Positions 1 to 13,595 of a stretch of DNA of 64,000 nucleotides are shown in pieces. Each line of letters starts with the position of its first letter. The first letter of the stretch is position 1. The notes under the pieces were generated by a model, which was given only the letters and a program-made list of their open reading frames with translations, searched no databases and was not told the DNA's origin. The translations under genes were made by a program, and so were the position numbers. The DNA comes from Salinicoccus carnicancri Crm (GTDB lineage Bacteria > Bacillota > Bacilli > Staphylococcales > Salinicoccaceae), in assembly GCF_000330705.1 (NCBI RefSeq), contig NZ_ANAM01000006.1:372001-436000 (forward strand). The letters are read 5' to 3'.

Positions 1-170
1 TAACAGGCGGTTCAATCCTTTTCCGTCAGCGTGGTACTAAAATCCACCCGGGCGAAAACGTAGGACGCGGCGGCGATGATACATTATTCGCCAAAATCGA
101 TGGTGTTGTCAAATTCGAACGCATCGGCAGGGATAAAAAACGTGTTTCCGTCTATCAGGAAGCTAAATAA
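1..170 (+). CDS. rpmA: 50S ribosomal protein L27, 3' end only
   Basis: The window opens inside this gene; the reading frame (codons starting at position 3) runs to TAA at 168-170. The visible peptide contains [29 protein letters not shown] and a VKFER-type tail, the conserved body of bacterial L27. L27 binds 23S rRNA near the peptidyl transferase centre of the large subunit. The gene lies directly before obg, as in other Firmicutes. The N-terminus, including any cleavable Firmicutes leader, is outside the window. Confidence 0.96.
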   Translation, partial: TGGSILFRQRGTKIHPGENVGRGGDDTLFAKIDGVVKFERIGRDKKRVSVYQEAK

Positions 171-180
171 TTTATCTAAC

Positions 181-209
181 GGGCATCAGCTTCTGCTGAT
201 GTCCTTTTT
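181..209 (+). terminator. Rho-independent terminator after rpmA
   Basis: A 10-bp stem (181-190 with 195-204, one G-U pair) closes a TTCT loop and is followed by five T residues. It separates the ribosomal protein operon from obg. Confidence 0.85.
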
Positions 210-232
210 CATTAAAGCAGTCATAGGGATTA

Positions 233-241
233 TGATATAAT
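233..241 (+). promoter_or_regulatory. Extended -10 promoter for obg
   Basis: TGATATAAT at 233-241 is a TGn extended -10 with a perfect TATAAT. No good -35 is seen 17 bp upstream, which is typical for extended -10 promoters. It lies between the rpmA terminator and the obg ribosome binding site (GAGGTG near 255). Function is inferred from sequence only. Confidence 0.5.
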
Positions 242-254
242 ACGAAGGAATTGA

Positions 255-1544
<1,290 letters not shown>

Positions 1545-1554
1545 TGGTGATTTC

Positions 1555-2142
1555 ATGTATCAGTATATAAAAGGTGTACTCAAGGAAGTGACACCGCAGT
1601 ATATAACACTCGAGTCGGGCGGTATCGGCTATCTGATCCATGTGCCGAACCCGTTCAGGTTCGAATCATTGCTTGACAGCGAAGTGGCGATCTTCACCGA
1701 TCTGATTGTGCGGGAGGACAGCCATACGCTGTACGGCTTCAAGGACATGGAAGAGAAGACACTTTTCCAGTCCCTCCTCAAAGTGACAGGAATCGGCCCG
1801 AAGAGCGCCATGGCAATACTTGCGGCTTCCACACCTGCAGGTGTCATCAATGCGATAGAAAATGAAGACCAGGCATATATGCAGAAGTTTCCCGGAGTCG
1901 GCAAAAAGACGGCAAGCCAGATTATACTGGATCTCAAGGGGAAACTGACACAGGGAGAAGCCCGGGAGGCAGAAGAGCAGAAAGACACGAATGAACATTA
2001 CATCAGCGAGGCCCTTCTTGCGCTCGAAGCGCTCGGATACTCCAAACGTGAAATTACACGTATTGAAAAACATCTTAAGACCATTGATATAAATTCAGTG
2101 GATGAAGCAGTGAAGAGCGGACTAAAATTTTTAGTACAGTAA
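1555..2142 (+). CDS. ruvA: Holliday junction branch migration protein RuvA
   Basis: RuvA tetramers bind four-way DNA junctions and load the RuvB motor. The 195-residue protein has an N-terminal OB-fold (about 1-64) and two helix-hairpin-helix motifs, VTGIGPKSA near 78-86 and FPGVGKKTA near 112-120. An acidic linker (about 135-147) precedes a small C-terminal domain III that contacts RuvB. Start ATG 1555 lies 10 bp after obg, with a weak GGTGA site. ruvB follows after 12 bp, the standard ruvAB arrangement. Confidence 0.97.
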   Translation: MYQYIKGVLKEVTPQYITLESGGIGYLIHVPNPFRFESLLDSEVAIFTDLIVREDSHTLYGFKDMEEKTLFQSLLKVTGIGPKSAMAILAASTPAGVINAIENEDQAYMQKFPGVGKKTASQIILDLKGKLTQGEAREAEEQKDTNEHYISEALLALEALGYSKREITRIEKHLKTIDINSVDEAVKSGLKFLVQ

Positions 2143-2154
2143 TGGGGTGCTAGT

Positions 2155-3174
2155 ATGGATGATCGTATTTTGGATGACGCCCAAATGAATGATGAGGAAA
2201 ATGTGGAGTTGTCACTTAGGCCTGAACTTCTTGACCAGTACATAGGACAGGATACTCTGAAAGATAACCTTAAGATTTTCATCGAGGCGGCAAGGATAAG
2301 GGAAGAGGCGCTGGACCATGTCATACTTCATGGACCGCCGGGGCTCGGCAAGACCACCTTGTCCAATATCATAGCGTCTGAGCTTGGTGTGAATATCCGG
2401 ACGACGTCCGGACCGGCGGTAGAGCGGGCAGGGGACCTGGCTGCGATACTCTCGAGCCTGGATGCAGGCGATGTACTCTTCATTGATGAGATACACCGTC
2501 TGCCCCGTGCCGTCGAGGAGGTCCTTTATTCTGCCATGGAGGATTTCTTTTTGGATGTTGTCATCGGAAAAGGCGAAGAGGCGAGGAGTATAAGGATCGA
2601 TCTGCCCCCGTTTACGCTCGTCGGTGCAACGACGCGTTTCGGCAGCCTGTCAGCGCCGCTCCGGGATCGTTTCGGGGTGCAGCTCAGGCTGGAGTACTAT
2701 GATGTGGACAGTCTCATTACGATTGTCAACCGGACGGCGGAGATCTTCGAAGTGTCGATCGATCCGGACAGCGCACTGGAACTGGCAAAACGCTCCCGGG
2801 GAACGCCGCGTATTGCCAACCGCCTGCTCCGGCGCGTAAGGGATTTCTCAATAGTCAAGCAGGAGGCTTCCATCACACTCGGGACGACGCACCATGCACT
2901 CAAGGTGCTGGAAGTTGACGGGCTGGGGCTTGACCCGGTCGACCACCGTATAATGACGACGATCATTGAAACGTACGGCGGCGGTCCGGTCGGCCTGGAG
3001 ACAGTGGCAGTTTCGATCGGCGAAGAAGTGGTGACGCTGCTTGACGTCTACGAACCCTATCTGATCCAGCAGGGGTTTCTGGAGCGGACACCACGCGGAC
3101 GCAAAGCGACCGCAAAAAGCCTGGATTATTTTAAATCGCACAGCGAGATAGATATTTTTAGAAATGAGGAATAG
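2155..3174 (+). CDS. ruvB: Holliday junction branch migration ATPase RuvB
   Basis: AAA+ hexameric motor that pumps DNA through the RuvA-bound junction. In the 339-residue sequence Walker A is GPPGLGKTT (60-68), Walker B is DEIH (111-114), sensor 1 is GATTR (157-161) and the arginine finger lies in APLRDRFG (about R170). A C-terminal winged helix carries TPRGRKAT. It sits between ruvA and queA with gaps of 12 and 3 bp, indicating cotranscription. Confidence 0.98.
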   Translation: MDDRILDDAQMNDEENVELSLRPELLDQYIGQDTLKDNLKIFIEAARIREEALDHVILHGPPGLGKTTLSNIIASELGVNIRTTSGPAVERAGDLAAILSSLDAGDVLFIDEIHRLPRAVEEVLYSAMEDFFLDVVIGKGEEARSIRIDLPPFTLVGATTRFGSLSAPLRDRFGVQLRLEYYDVDSLITIVNRTAEIFEVSIDPDSALELAKRSRGTPRIANRLLRRVRDFSIVKQEASITLGTTHHALKVLEVDGLGLDPVDHRIMTTIIETYGGGPVGLETVAVSIGEEVVTLLDVYEPYLIQQGFLERTPRGRKATAKSLDYFKSHSEIDIFRNEE

Positions 3175-3177
3175 GGC

Positions 3178-5357
<2,180 letters not shown>

Positions 5358-5378
5358 TCAAGAGGAGAGATTTAGCAG

Positions 5379-5642
5379 ATGGAATTTTTCATGGCCATCC
5401 TGCCGTTCCTGGTACTCATCCTGGTAATGTATTTCCTGATGATCCGTCCGGCACAAAAGAAACAGAAAGAAGTACAGAACATGCAGAACAATCTGCAAAA
5501 AGGTGACAAGATCATTACAATCGGAGGTATGCACGGCGAAGTTGAATCATTCGACCAGAAGCATATGTATGTCCGGACAGAAGACGCAGGCGGTGCAGTG
5601 CTCAAATTTGACCGTGTGGCGCTCAAGGAAATTGTAAAATAG
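5379..5642 (+). CDS. yajC: Preprotein translocase subunit YajC
   Basis: Small inner-membrane partner of SecDF in the Sec translocon. The 87-residue protein has one N-terminal transmembrane helix (about residues 2-21), then PAQKKQKEVQ and the GDKIITIGGMHG block diagnostic of YajC. A strong AGAGGAGAG site precedes ATG 5379. It follows tgt by 21 bp and ends in a terminator before secDF. Confidence 0.96.
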   Translation: MEFFMAILPFLVLILVMYFLMIRPAQKKQKEVQNMQNNLQKGDKIITIGGMHGEVESFDQKHMYVRTEDAGGAVLKFDRVALKEIVK

Positions 5643-5650
5643 ATGCCGGG

Positions 5651-5678
5651 AGCTGACAGAATATTGTCAGCTTTTTTT
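5651..5678 (+). terminator. Rho-independent terminator after yajC
   Basis: A perfect 8-bp stem (5651-5658 with 5665-5672), 6-nt loop and T run. It closes the obg-to-yajC block. Confidence 0.85.
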
Positions 5679-5680
5679 GG

Positions 5681-5709
5681 TTTCACTTTAAGTGTACAAT
5701 AGGTATAAT
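5681..5709 (+). promoter_or_regulatory. Candidate sigma-A promoter for secDF
   Basis: TATAAT at 5704-5709 is a perfect -10. A poor -35 (TTTCAC, 5681-5686) sits 17 bp upstream. It lies just after the yajC terminator, which would otherwise leave secDF without a promoter. Confidence 0.5.
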
Positions 5710-5746
5710 TGACGCGTTGGTGAATCGTAGGAACAGGGGTGTAACA

Positions 5747-8026
5747 TTGAAAACAAAATTTAGCAGAATAATAGCGTCACTCATGATTGTCGTCATCCTT
5801 TTTGCAGTAATCGGCCTTACTTTGAAGGACGTCGTGAAAGATGTGAATCTGGGACTCGACCTGCAGGGCGGCTTCGAAGTCCTCTATGAGGTGAACCCCC
5901 TTAATGAAGGGGATGAGATCGATGAAACAGCAGTCAAGAGTACTGCCAGCACACTTGAATCCAGGGTGAACGTGCTGGGTGTCTCTGAACCCAATATCTC
6001 CGTAGAGGGTGACAAGCGGATACGCGTACAGCTCGCAGGTGTCGATGATCAGCAGGAAGCACGGGAAATGCTGAGTACCCAGGCTGAACTCACCATCCGT
6101 GATGTCGATGACAACGTGCTGCTGTCAGGTGCAGACCTGGTGCAGGGCGGGGCGAGCCAGAACTTTGATGAAACCGGCAATCCGATGGTTTCACTTGAAC
6201 TTAAAGACCCGGATCAGTTCCGGCAGATAACCGAAGACATTTCGCAAAAGCCGCAGGGTGAAAACCTGATGGTCATCTGGATGGATTTTGAGGAAGGCGA
6301 GGACAGTTTTGCCGAAGAGGTTCAGAAGGAAAATCCTGAGTTCGTCTCTGCCCCGAGTGTGTCCGGACCGATCAATTCATCGGAAGTCATGATCTCGGGT
6401 GGATTTTCCGGTGAGGAGGGTCTGGAGCGGGCGCAGAACATCTCCGCCCTCCTGAATGCCGGCTCGCTACCGGTGGAACTGGAAGAAATATATTCCAACT
6501 CTGTCGGTGCCCAGTTCGGTGAACAGGCACTGGATGAAACAGTGACGGCCGGACTGATCGGCGTGGCGCTTGTACTCATCTTCATGATCGCCTTCTACCG
6601 CCTGCCCGGCCTGGTGGCGGCTGTAACTCTCGCTGTCTACGTATATCTGACGATACTCGGGTTCAATACAATCAGCGGTGTCCTTACACTGCCGGGTATT
6701 GCGGCACTGATCCTCGGTGTCGGCATGGCGGTCGATGCGAACATCATCATGTATGAGAGGATCAAGGACGAACTGCGCATCGGACGCAATCTCAAGGCGG
6801 CCTATAAGAAGGCAAGCGCCCAGTCGCTATGGACCATCGTAGATGCCAATCTGACGACGCTGATCGCCGGGGTGGCACTGTTCATCTTCGGCACGAGCAG
6901 TGTCAAAGGCTTTGCGACGATGTTGCTTCTGTCCATACTTATGAGCTTCGTCACAGCGGTCTTCCTGACAAGGGTCCTGATTTCACTGATTGTGAAATCA
7001 GGGTACTTCAACAAAAAACTCAGCTGGTTCGGCATCAGGGACAGAACTCGGCATGACATTAACGAAGGCAAGGAGATCGAAGACCTGTCCACGCCGTGGG
7101 ACCGCTTCGATTTCATAAAACACTATCGGAAATTCTTTGCTGCAAGTATTGCAATGATCATTGCCGGTGCCTTTGTACTGGCCATCTTCAGATTGAATCT
7201 AGGTATCGACTTTACAAGCGGTACACGGGCGGATATCACAACAGACGGTTCCGCCACAGTGGAGCAGGTGGAACAGGAACTTGAAGATATGGACATTCCG
7301 CCGACCAGCATAACGACTTCCGGTGATGACAGCTTTACCGCAAGGTATAACACCGACCTGTCGCAGGATCAGGTGACAGGCATGCAGGAAAGGTTCTCTG
7401 AACTTTTCGGCGCGGATCCGATGATCAGCACCGTGAGTCCGGTGATCGGCCAGGAGCTCGCACAGAATGCGATGTTTGCCCTGGCTCTTGCTGCAGTCGG
7501 TGTCATCCTCTACGCTTCTATCCGGTTCGAATGGCGTATGGGCCTGCCGGCCGTAATGGCACTGTTGCATGATGCTTTCATCATGATTGCGGTGTTCTCG
7601 ATATTCCGCCTTGAGGTGGATATCACATTCATCGCTGCAGTGCTGACTATCGTCGGGTATTCGATCAATGATACAATCGTTACATTCGACCGCATCCGGG
7701 AGAATCTGCGCAAAGTCAAAGTCTTTGAGTCGGAAGATGAGGTCGACATGATCATCAACCGTTCGATGAGACAGACATTGACCAGATCCATAAATACGGT
7801 GCTCACGGTCATAATCGTCGTCGTGTTCCTGGTATTGTTCGGCAGCACAGCGATACTGAATTTCTCCATTGCTCTGCTTGTCGGCCTCATCAGTGGCGTT
7901 TATTCCTCAATGTTCATAGCGATCCAGTTGTGGGGCATTTTGAAAAAGCGCCAGCTACGTAAGAATGACGGCAGGATTGTGGTATATGAAGAGAAGAAGA
8001 AAGAAGAGGAAAAAATACTAGTATAA
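5747..8026 (+). CDS. secDF: Protein translocase SecDF (fused)
   Basis: Membrane protein that uses the proton gradient to assist late steps of Sec export. SecD and SecF are fused, as in other Firmicutes. The SecD half has an N-terminal helix, the DLQGGFEVLYEV motif, a large extracellular region and a TM cluster with GMAVDANIIMYERI. The SecF half begins near residue 450, with NLGIDFTSGT and a second cluster with GYSINDTIVTFDRIREN. I chose TTG 5747 (giving MKTKFSRI) over the upstream TTG 5717. AGGGGTG is well placed for it, and homologues begin with a short basic stretch followed by the TM helix. Length is then 759. Confidence 0.96.
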   Translation: MKTKFSRIIASLMIVVILFAVIGLTLKDVVKDVNLGLDLQGGFEVLYEVNPLNEGDEIDETAVKSTASTLESRVNVLGVSEPNISVEGDKRIRVQLAGVDDQQEAREMLSTQAELTIRDVDDNVLLSGADLVQGGASQNFDETGNPMVSLELKDPDQFRQITEDISQKPQGENLMVIWMDFEEGEDSFAEEVQKENPEFVSAPSVSGPINSSEVMISGGFSGEEGLERAQNISALLNAGSLPVELEEIYSNSVGAQFGEQALDETVTAGLIGVALVLIFMIAFYRLPGLVAAVTLAVYVYLTILGFNTISGVLTLPGIAALILGVGMAVDANIIMYERIKDELRIGRNLKAAYKKASAQSLWTIVDANLTTLIAGVALFIFGTSSVKGFATMLLLSILMSFVTAVFLTRVLISLIVKSGYFNKKLSWFGIRDRTRHDINEGKEIEDLSTPWDRFDFIKHYRKFFAASIAMIIAGAFVLAIFRLNLGIDFTSGTRADITTDGSATVEQVEQELEDMDIPPTSITTSGDDSFTARYNTDLSQDQVTGMQERFSELFGADPMISTVSPVIGQELAQNAMFALALAAVGVILYASIRFEWRMGLPAVMALLHDAFIMIAVFSIFRLEVDITFIAAVLTIVGYSINDTIVTFDRIRENLRKVKVFESEDEVDMIINRSMRQTLTRSINTVLTVIIVVVFLVLFGSTAILNFSIALLVGLISGVYSSMFIAIQLWGILKKRQLRKNDGRIVVYEEKKKEEEKILV

Positions 8027-8032
8027 ATACTG

Positions 8033-8056
8033 CGCCCGGGGAAACCCGGGCGTTTT
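8033..8056 (+). terminator. Short GC-rich terminator after secDF
   Basis: An 8-bp stem (8033-8040 with 8045-8052) with a GAAA loop, followed by only four T residues. The short T run suggests some read-through into recJ, which has no obvious promoter of its own. Confidence 0.7.
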
Positions 8057-8073
8057 CATAAGGTGGTAAAGTC

Positions 8074-10317
8074 ATGTATCAGTCAAAATATGAATGGAAA
8101 GTCCGCAAAAAGACGGCGGATATGGAAGCATCCGCCGTCCAGGATTTCAAGTTGAACAGCCTGGAACAGACGGTTTTGGAAAACAGGGGCTATACAAGTG
8201 TTGAAGAGCTGAACAGAATCTTCCACCCGCAAACCTACGCCCCTTCGCTTGTATGGAGGATGGATGAGGCCAAAGTGCGTGTGGAGAAAGCAATCACAGA
8301 TGACGAAAGCATCTTGATCTATGGCGATTTCGATGCCGACGGCATAACGAGTACCGTGCTGTTGCTGAATGCGCTCCGCCGCAGGACAGAGAACGTCGAA
8401 TACATCATCCCGGACCGCATCACAGATGGATACGGACCGAACCGCGCAATTTTCGAAGAAGTTGTCGTCGGGCAGTTCGATCTTGTCATCACTGTCGATA
8501 ATGGAATTTCCGGCGATAAGGAAATTGCATTTCTCTTGGAGCAGGGGGTGGATGTGATCGTTGTCGACCACCATTCCTTCGGCGAGAACATTCCTGATGT
8601 GACCATCATCCACCCGGATCATCCGGATGGCACGTATCCGTGCAGGGACCTTGCGGGTGTCGGTATCACCTATAAGCTTGTCCAGGCGCTCGGCCTTGAC
8701 ACACCGGAAGATCTTGCGCTTGTTGCCATCGGCACGGTGGCCGACCTCGTGCCGATGATCGACGAGAATAAAAAACTTGTCACAGGCGGGCTCGGCATAC
8801 TGAATGACAGGCCGCCGCTCGGTGTGAAATCACTGCTCCGTGCCGCCGGACATGACGGGTTTGTCGATGAAGATACAGTCGGATTCACGCTTGCACCACG
8901 CCTGAATGCCACAGGCAGGCTTGGTGAAGCATCTCTGGGTGTTGAACTGCTGATGGAGCAGGACCCGGATACGGCCTATGAACTGTCCATGGCGGTGGAG
9001 CGGATGAACCAGGAACGCAGGCAGATAGTGGAGGAGATCTATGCAGAAGCGGCAGGGATGGTGGATGGCACGGAGCAGATCAACATCGTCTACCGGGACG
9101 GATGGCACCCCGGCGTCATCGGCATCGTCGCGTCACGGCTCGTCGATCAGTTCGGCAAGCCTGCCATCGTGTTCACACAGGACGGTGGCATCTTCCGGGG
9201 TTCCGCCCGCTCGATAGAAGGTGTCGATCTCCATGGTGTTCTGAAGGAGCACTCCCGGCACCATTCAAGCTACGGCGGACACTCCCAGGCACTCGGCATC
9301 GAAGTGGCGACCGGTGCGATGGAGCTTTTCAAAGAGGAAATGGAAACCTATTTTGAATCACTCGGTCTCGATCTCCGTCCGGTCAGACACATCGACTATC
9401 AGTTGAAACCGGGCAATCTGACAATGAAGGAATTCGAACGCTTTGAACGGCTGAAGCCTTTCGGTCAGGCTTTCAAATCCCCGGTTTTCATGGTCAATAA
9501 TGCGAAGGTCGGCATGATCCGGCAGGTCGGCAAGGACAAGGCACACATCAAAATCACCATCCCTGAAATTGAACTTGATGTCATCGGATTCAATTTTGGC
9601 CATCTCGCGCGTGAAGTGGGGGACGGGGATACAATCAGTCTAATCGGTACAGTGAACATCAATGAATTCAATCAGAAACGCACGCTCCAGATGGTGCTGA
9701 TGGACGCAGCTGTCGACACGGTACAGCTCATGGACATGAGGAGCAGGACAGATCAGAATTTTGATATGATAACACAGGATGACTGCTTCCTGATCGGTGA
9801 AGGCAGGGAGAAGAAAGGACCGAACTATTACCACTACGGCGAGCGGCTGCCGTTTGTCACCGGCAGTGTGGTGCTCCGCGATCTGCCCGACAGTCTGGAC
9901 AACCTGACATACTCACTGGATGACATACATGTTTCCAAGATGATCCTGATTTTCCACAGCAACAGAGAGCTCTTCTTCAGCGGGATACCCGGAAGGAAAG
10001 ATATAGAAAATCTTCATGAAGTCATCCAGGGCGCTGAAGACGGTTCAATCGACCTTGCCAGACACGCCCCGCCCCTGTCCAAAAAATTGGGCGTAACGAT
10101 GACTTTTCTCAAAATGATGACAGATATCATGGAAGATTTGAGGATAATCGAGCTGAAAAATGGTATAGTATATAAGGGAAATGCCGATCTCGATTGGAAC
10201 ATCAATGAATCGGCACATTTCAGACTGCTGAACAGCCGTATGGAAGCTGAGACGCGTCTGAAGATGTCTTCGACGAATGAACTTAAACAGTATGTCAGAG
10301 CATTAATATCGAATTGA
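8074..10317 (+). CDS. recJ: Single-stranded-DNA 5'-3' exonuclease RecJ
   Basis: DHH-family exonuclease used in recombination and repair. The 747-residue protein shows motif I GDFDADG (84-90), the VDHHSF signature near residue 165, and DHHA1-type motifs including SYGGHSQALG. An OB-fold follows, and then the long C-terminal extension usual in staphylococcal RecJ. ATG 8074 follows AAGGTGG. The next gene, apt, starts 12 bp downstream, as in staphylococci. Confidence 0.96.
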   Translation: MYQSKYEWKVRKKTADMEASAVQDFKLNSLEQTVLENRGYTSVEELNRIFHPQTYAPSLVWRMDEAKVRVEKAITDDESILIYGDFDADGITSTVLLLNALRRRTENVEYIIPDRITDGYGPNRAIFEEVVVGQFDLVITVDNGISGDKEIAFLLEQGVDVIVVDHHSFGENIPDVTIIHPDHPDGTYPCRDLAGVGITYKLVQALGLDTPEDLALVAIGTVADLVPMIDENKKLVTGGLGILNDRPPLGVKSLLRAAGHDGFVDEDTVGFTLAPRLNATGRLGEASLGVELLMEQDPDTAYELSMAVERMNQERRQIVEEIYAEAAGMVDGTEQINIVYRDGWHPGVIGIVASRLVDQFGKPAIVFTQDGGIFRGSARSIEGVDLHGVLKEHSRHHSSYGGHSQALGIEVATGAMELFKEEMETYFESLGLDLRPVRHIDYQLKPGNLTMKEFERFERLKPFGQAFKSPVFMVNNAKVGMIRQVGKDKAHIKITIPEIELDVIGFNFGHLAREVGDGDTISLIGTVNINEFNQKRTLQMVLMDAAVDTVQLMDMRSRTDQNFDMITQDDCFLIGEGREKKGPNYYHYGERLPFVTGSVVLRDLPDSLDNLTYSLDDIHVSKMILIFHSNRELFFSGIPGRKDIENLHEVIQGAEDGSIDLARHAPPLSKKLGVTMTFLKMMTDIMEDLRIIELKNGIVYKGNADLDWNINESAHFRLLNSRMEAETRLKMSSTNELKQYVRALISN

Positions 10318-10329
10318 GTGGGTGTTACA

Positions 10330-10848
10330 ATGGATTTGAAAAAGTATGTATCAGAAGTTCCGGACTGGCCCAAAAAGGGCGTGAGCTTCAAGGATATCAC
10401 GACAATCATGGACAACGGTGAAGCATACGGCTATGCAACGGATCAGATTGTGGAATATGCCAGGGAGAAGGAAGTCGACATCGTCGTCGGCCCTGAAGCG
10501 AGGGGGTTCATCATCGGCTGCCCGGTTGCCTACAGCATGGGAATCGGCTTTGCTCCGGTCAGGAAAGAGGGCAAGCTGCCGCGTGAAGTGATCCGCTACG
10601 AATATGACCTGGAATATGGTTCGAATGTACTGACGATGCACAGCGACGCGATCAAACCCGGCCAGAGAGTACTGATTACAGATGATCTCCTTGCCACAGG
10701 CGGGACGATCGAAGCCACCATCAAGCTGATCGAATCACTCGGCGGTGAGGTGGCAGGAATTGCATTCCTGATAGAGCTCAGATATCTGGAAGGCAGGAAA
10801 CGTCTTGAAGGATATGATACAATTTCTTTATTAACTTATGACGAGTAG
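10330..10848 (+). CDS. apt: Adenine phosphoribosyltransferase
   Basis: Salvages adenine to AMP using PRPP. The 172-residue protein has the PRPP-binding motif [13 protein letters not shown] and the Apt block [10 protein letters not shown]. An upstream in-frame GTG at 10318 exists, but ATG 10330 gives [10 protein letters not shown], the N-terminus typical of staphylococcal Apt. It lies between recJ and relA, followed by its own terminator. Confidence 0.97.
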   Translation: MDLKKYVSEVPDWPKKGVSFKDITTIMDNGEAYGYATDQIVEYAREKEVDIVVGPEARGFIIGCPVAYSMGIGFAPVRKEGKLPREVIRYEYDLEYGSNVLTMHSDAIKPGQRVLITDDLLATGGTIEATIKLIESLGGEVAGIAFLIELRYLEGRKRLEGYDTISLLTYDE

Positions 10849-10854
10849 CATCAA

Positions 10855-10879
10855 AAGTCTGTGTAAGCAGGCTTTTTTT
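10855..10879 (+). terminator. Rho-independent terminator after apt
   Basis: A 7-bp stem (10855-10861 with 10868-10874, one G-U pair), 6-nt loop and a T run. It separates recJ-apt from relA. Confidence 0.8.
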
Positions 10880-10955
10880 GGTCATTCATTTATTTGAATC
10901 CTGTTTTATAGTATGATGATTCTAACTATTTCTTTCTGGAGAGGACGGTGAGGTC

Positions 10956-13133
10956 ATGAATAAGGAATACCCATACACCAAAGATGATGTCATCTCCATG
11001 TGTGCAGGCTACATGGAGGAGCAGGACATCGTGATGGTGAAAAAAGCATATGAACTGGCCCGTGAAGCACATGAGGGGCAATACCGCAAAAATGGCCTTC
11101 CGTACATCCTCCATCCCGTGCAGGTGGCCGGCATACTGGCGGAACTAAAACTGGACGGGCCTACAATCATCGCAGGCTTCCTGCATGACGTCGTTGAAGA
11201 CACACCGTATACATTCGGGGATCTCGAGGAGATGTTCAATAAGGAAGTGGCAGTGATTGTCGACGGTGTAACGAAGCTTGAAAAAGTCAAATACCGGTCC
11301 AAGCAGGAGGAGCAGGCGGAAAATCACCGTAAACTGTTCGTGGCGATTGCAAAGGATATCCGGGTAATACTCGTTAAACTTGCCGACAGGCTGCATAACA
11401 TGCGTACATTGAAGGCGATGCCTGAAGCCAAGCAGGTCAGGACATCCCGGGAGACACTCGAAATATATGCACCGCTTGCGCACCGCCTCGGTATTTCAAG
11501 CATCAAGTGGGAACTTGAGGATACTGCGCTCAGATACATCGAGCCGCAGCAGTATTTCAAGATCGTCAGCATGATGAAGAAGAAGCGGAGCGAACGGGAG
11601 AGCGTCATCAACAGCGCAATAGACCGTATTGAAACCGAAATGGGAAAGACGGGGCTCGAGGGGCAGCTGTCCGGAAGGCCGAAGCATATATACAGCATCT
11701 ACAAGAAGATGAAAAAACAGCATAAGCAATTCGACCAGATATTCGACCTGCTCGCCATCCGGGTGCTGGTATCGAGCATCAGGGACTGTTACGCGATACT
11801 CGGTGTCATTCATACGATATGGAAGCCGATGCCGGGGCGCTTCAAGGATTATATCGCCATGCCGAAGCCGAACATGTACCAGTCTCTCCATACGACAGTG
11901 GTCGGTCCGAACGGCGATCCGCTTGAAATCCAGATTCGAACCTACGATATGCATGAAATTGCCGAGAATGGGGTGGCCGCCCACTGGGCCTACAAGGAAG
12001 GCCGGGAACTCAAGGAGGCACCATCCCTGGCCAACCGGATCCACTGGTTCAAGGACCTTGTCGACCAGGAGACATCCTCACCGGATGCCGAAGAATTCAT
12101 GGAGGCCCTGAAGACGGATCTTCTGAGCGACAAAGTATACGTCTTCACACCGAACGGCGACGTCGTCGAGCTGCCGCAGGGCGCAGTGCCGATCGACTTT
12201 GCCTACCAGGTGCACACGGAAGTGGGCAACAAGATGATCGGTGCGAAAGTCAACGGCAAGATAGTGCCGATCGACTATGAACTGTCCACAGGTGAAATTA
12301 TTGAAATACGCACGAGCAAGCAGTCCTACGGACCGAGCATGGACTGGCTGAAGCTTGTCAAATCCTCAAGTGCCAAAAACAAGATCAGGGCCTTCTTCAA
12401 AAAGCAGGACCGGGTGAGCAATATCGAAAAGGGCCGGTTTGCCGTGGAACACGAGATCAAGAACAGGGAATACAAACCGGATGATATTCTGAAGAACCAG
12501 TATATAGAACCTGTTCTCGACCGCTACAATCTGTCGAGTGAAGACGATCTCTTTGCAATGGTCGGTTTCGGCGGTGTAACGGCGCAACAGGTGACAAACC
12601 GGCTCATGGAGAAGTTCAAAGTCACTGAGGATAAATCCAACCAGGTCGAGGAGATCGACCGGACGCACCACTACAAGGAGGTATCGACAGAGTCGGGGGT
12701 CTATGTTGAAGGCATGGACAATATGCTGATCAACCTGTCGAAATGCTGCAATCCGATTCCTGGTGATGATATCACCGGTTATATTACAAAAGGGCATGGT
12801 GTGAAGGTCCATGTCTCAACCTGTCCGAACATCAAAAATGAAACAGAACGGATCATCGACGTTGAATGGGTGCGTAATAAGGACCGGGACCGCAAATACC
12901 AGGCAGATCTTGAAATCACCGGCTATGACAGGCAGGGACTGGTCAACGAGGTGCTGAATGTCATCGCCAGCACGAAGTTCCCAATTACGCGGGTGAACGG
13001 CAGGGCAGACGTCGACAAGCATGCAAAGATCAGCCTGTCGGTCATGGTTCAGAACGTCGCCGACCTGTACAGGATTGTGGATAAGATAAAGCAGCTGCCT
13101 GATATATACAGCGTAGAACGCGTTTTCAAATGA
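10956..13133 (+). CDS. relA: Bifunctional (p)ppGpp synthetase/hydrolase (RSH)
   Basis: Controls the stringent response by making and degrading (p)ppGpp. The 725-residue protein has the long RSH order. The HD hydrolase domain comes first, with HP in ILHPVQVAG and HDVVEDT (HD at 77-78). The synthetase domain holds [13 protein letters not shown] and the YQSLHTTV block. TGS (near residue 390, [13 protein letters not shown]), a zinc-finger/helical region with CCNPIPGD, and a C-terminal ACT domain follow. An intact HD motif points to a bifunctional enzyme. ATG 10956 is preceded by GGTGAGGTC. dtd follows after 9 bp. Confidence 0.97.
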   Translation: MNKEYPYTKDDVISMCAGYMEEQDIVMVKKAYELAREAHEGQYRKNGLPYILHPVQVAGILAELKLDGPTIIAGFLHDVVEDTPYTFGDLEEMFNKEVAVIVDGVTKLEKVKYRSKQEEQAENHRKLFVAIAKDIRVILVKLADRLHNMRTLKAMPEAKQVRTSRETLEIYAPLAHRLGISSIKWELEDTALRYIEPQQYFKIVSMMKKKRSERESVINSAIDRIETEMGKTGLEGQLSGRPKHIYSIYKKMKKQHKQFDQIFDLLAIRVLVSSIRDCYAILGVIHTIWKPMPGRFKDYIAMPKPNMYQSLHTTVVGPNGDPLEIQIRTYDMHEIAENGVAAHWAYKEGRELKEAPSLANRIHWFKDLVDQETSSPDAEEFMEALKTDLLSDKVYVFTPNGDVVELPQGAVPIDFAYQVHTEVGNKMIGAKVNGKIVPIDYELSTGEIIEIRTSKQSYGPSMDWLKLVKSSSAKNKIRAFFKKQDRVSNIEKGRFAVEHEIKNREYKPDDILKNQYIEPVLDRYNLSSEDDLFAMVGFGGVTAQQVTNRLMEKFKVTEDKSNQVEEIDRTHHYKEVSTESGVYVEGMDNMLINLSKCCNPIPGDDITGYITKGHGVKVHVSTCPNIKNETERIIDVEWVRNKDRDRKYQADLEITGYDRQGLVNEVLNVIASTKFPITRVNGRADVDKHAKISLSVMVQNVADLYRIVDKIKQLPDIYSVERVFK

Positions 13134-13142
13134 GGTGAAAAA

Positions 13143-13595
13143 ATGAGAGTGGTACTGCAGAGAGTTTCCAGTTCAACAGTAATCAGCAATGAATTCTTCA
13201 ATGAGATCGGCAAAGGCTACTGTCTTCTGGTTGGTGTTTCGAATGAAGATACAGAAGCGGACGCCATCAAATTGGCCGAGAAGATTGCCGCCAGCAGGAA
13301 CTTCGAGGACAGTGAGGGCAAGATCAACCTGTCCATCAAGGATGTCGGCGGTGAAATACTGAGCATCTCCCAATTTACGCTTTATGCCGATACCAGAAAA
13401 GGCAACCGGCCAAGCTTTACGAGAGCCGCCGGCAGGGAACATGCGGACAAGCTGTATAAATTATTCAATGAGACCCTTCAATCATATGATCTCACAGTCA
13501 AGACAGGCTTCTTTGGTGAAATGATGAATGTCAACATCAACAATGACGGTCCGATCACGATCCTCTACGAATCTGAAGGCGGAAAAGTCAAGTGA
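13143..13595 (+). CDS. dtd: D-aminoacyl-tRNA deacylase
   Basis: Removes D-amino acids, and glycine mischarged on tRNA-Ala, from tRNA. The 150-residue sequence has MRVVLQRV at the start, SQFTLYADTRKGNRPSF in the middle and the Gly-Pro element NDGPITI near the C-terminus; these form the DTD active site. It sits between relA and lytH as in S. aureus and overlaps the lytH start by one base. Confidence 0.97.
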   Translation: MRVVLQRVSSSTVISNEFFNEIGKGYCLLVGVSNEDTEADAIKLAEKIAASRNFEDSEGKINLSIKDVGGEILSISQFTLYADTRKGNRPSFTRAAGREHADKLYKLFNETLQSYDLTVKTGFFGEMMNVNINNDGPITILYESEGGKVK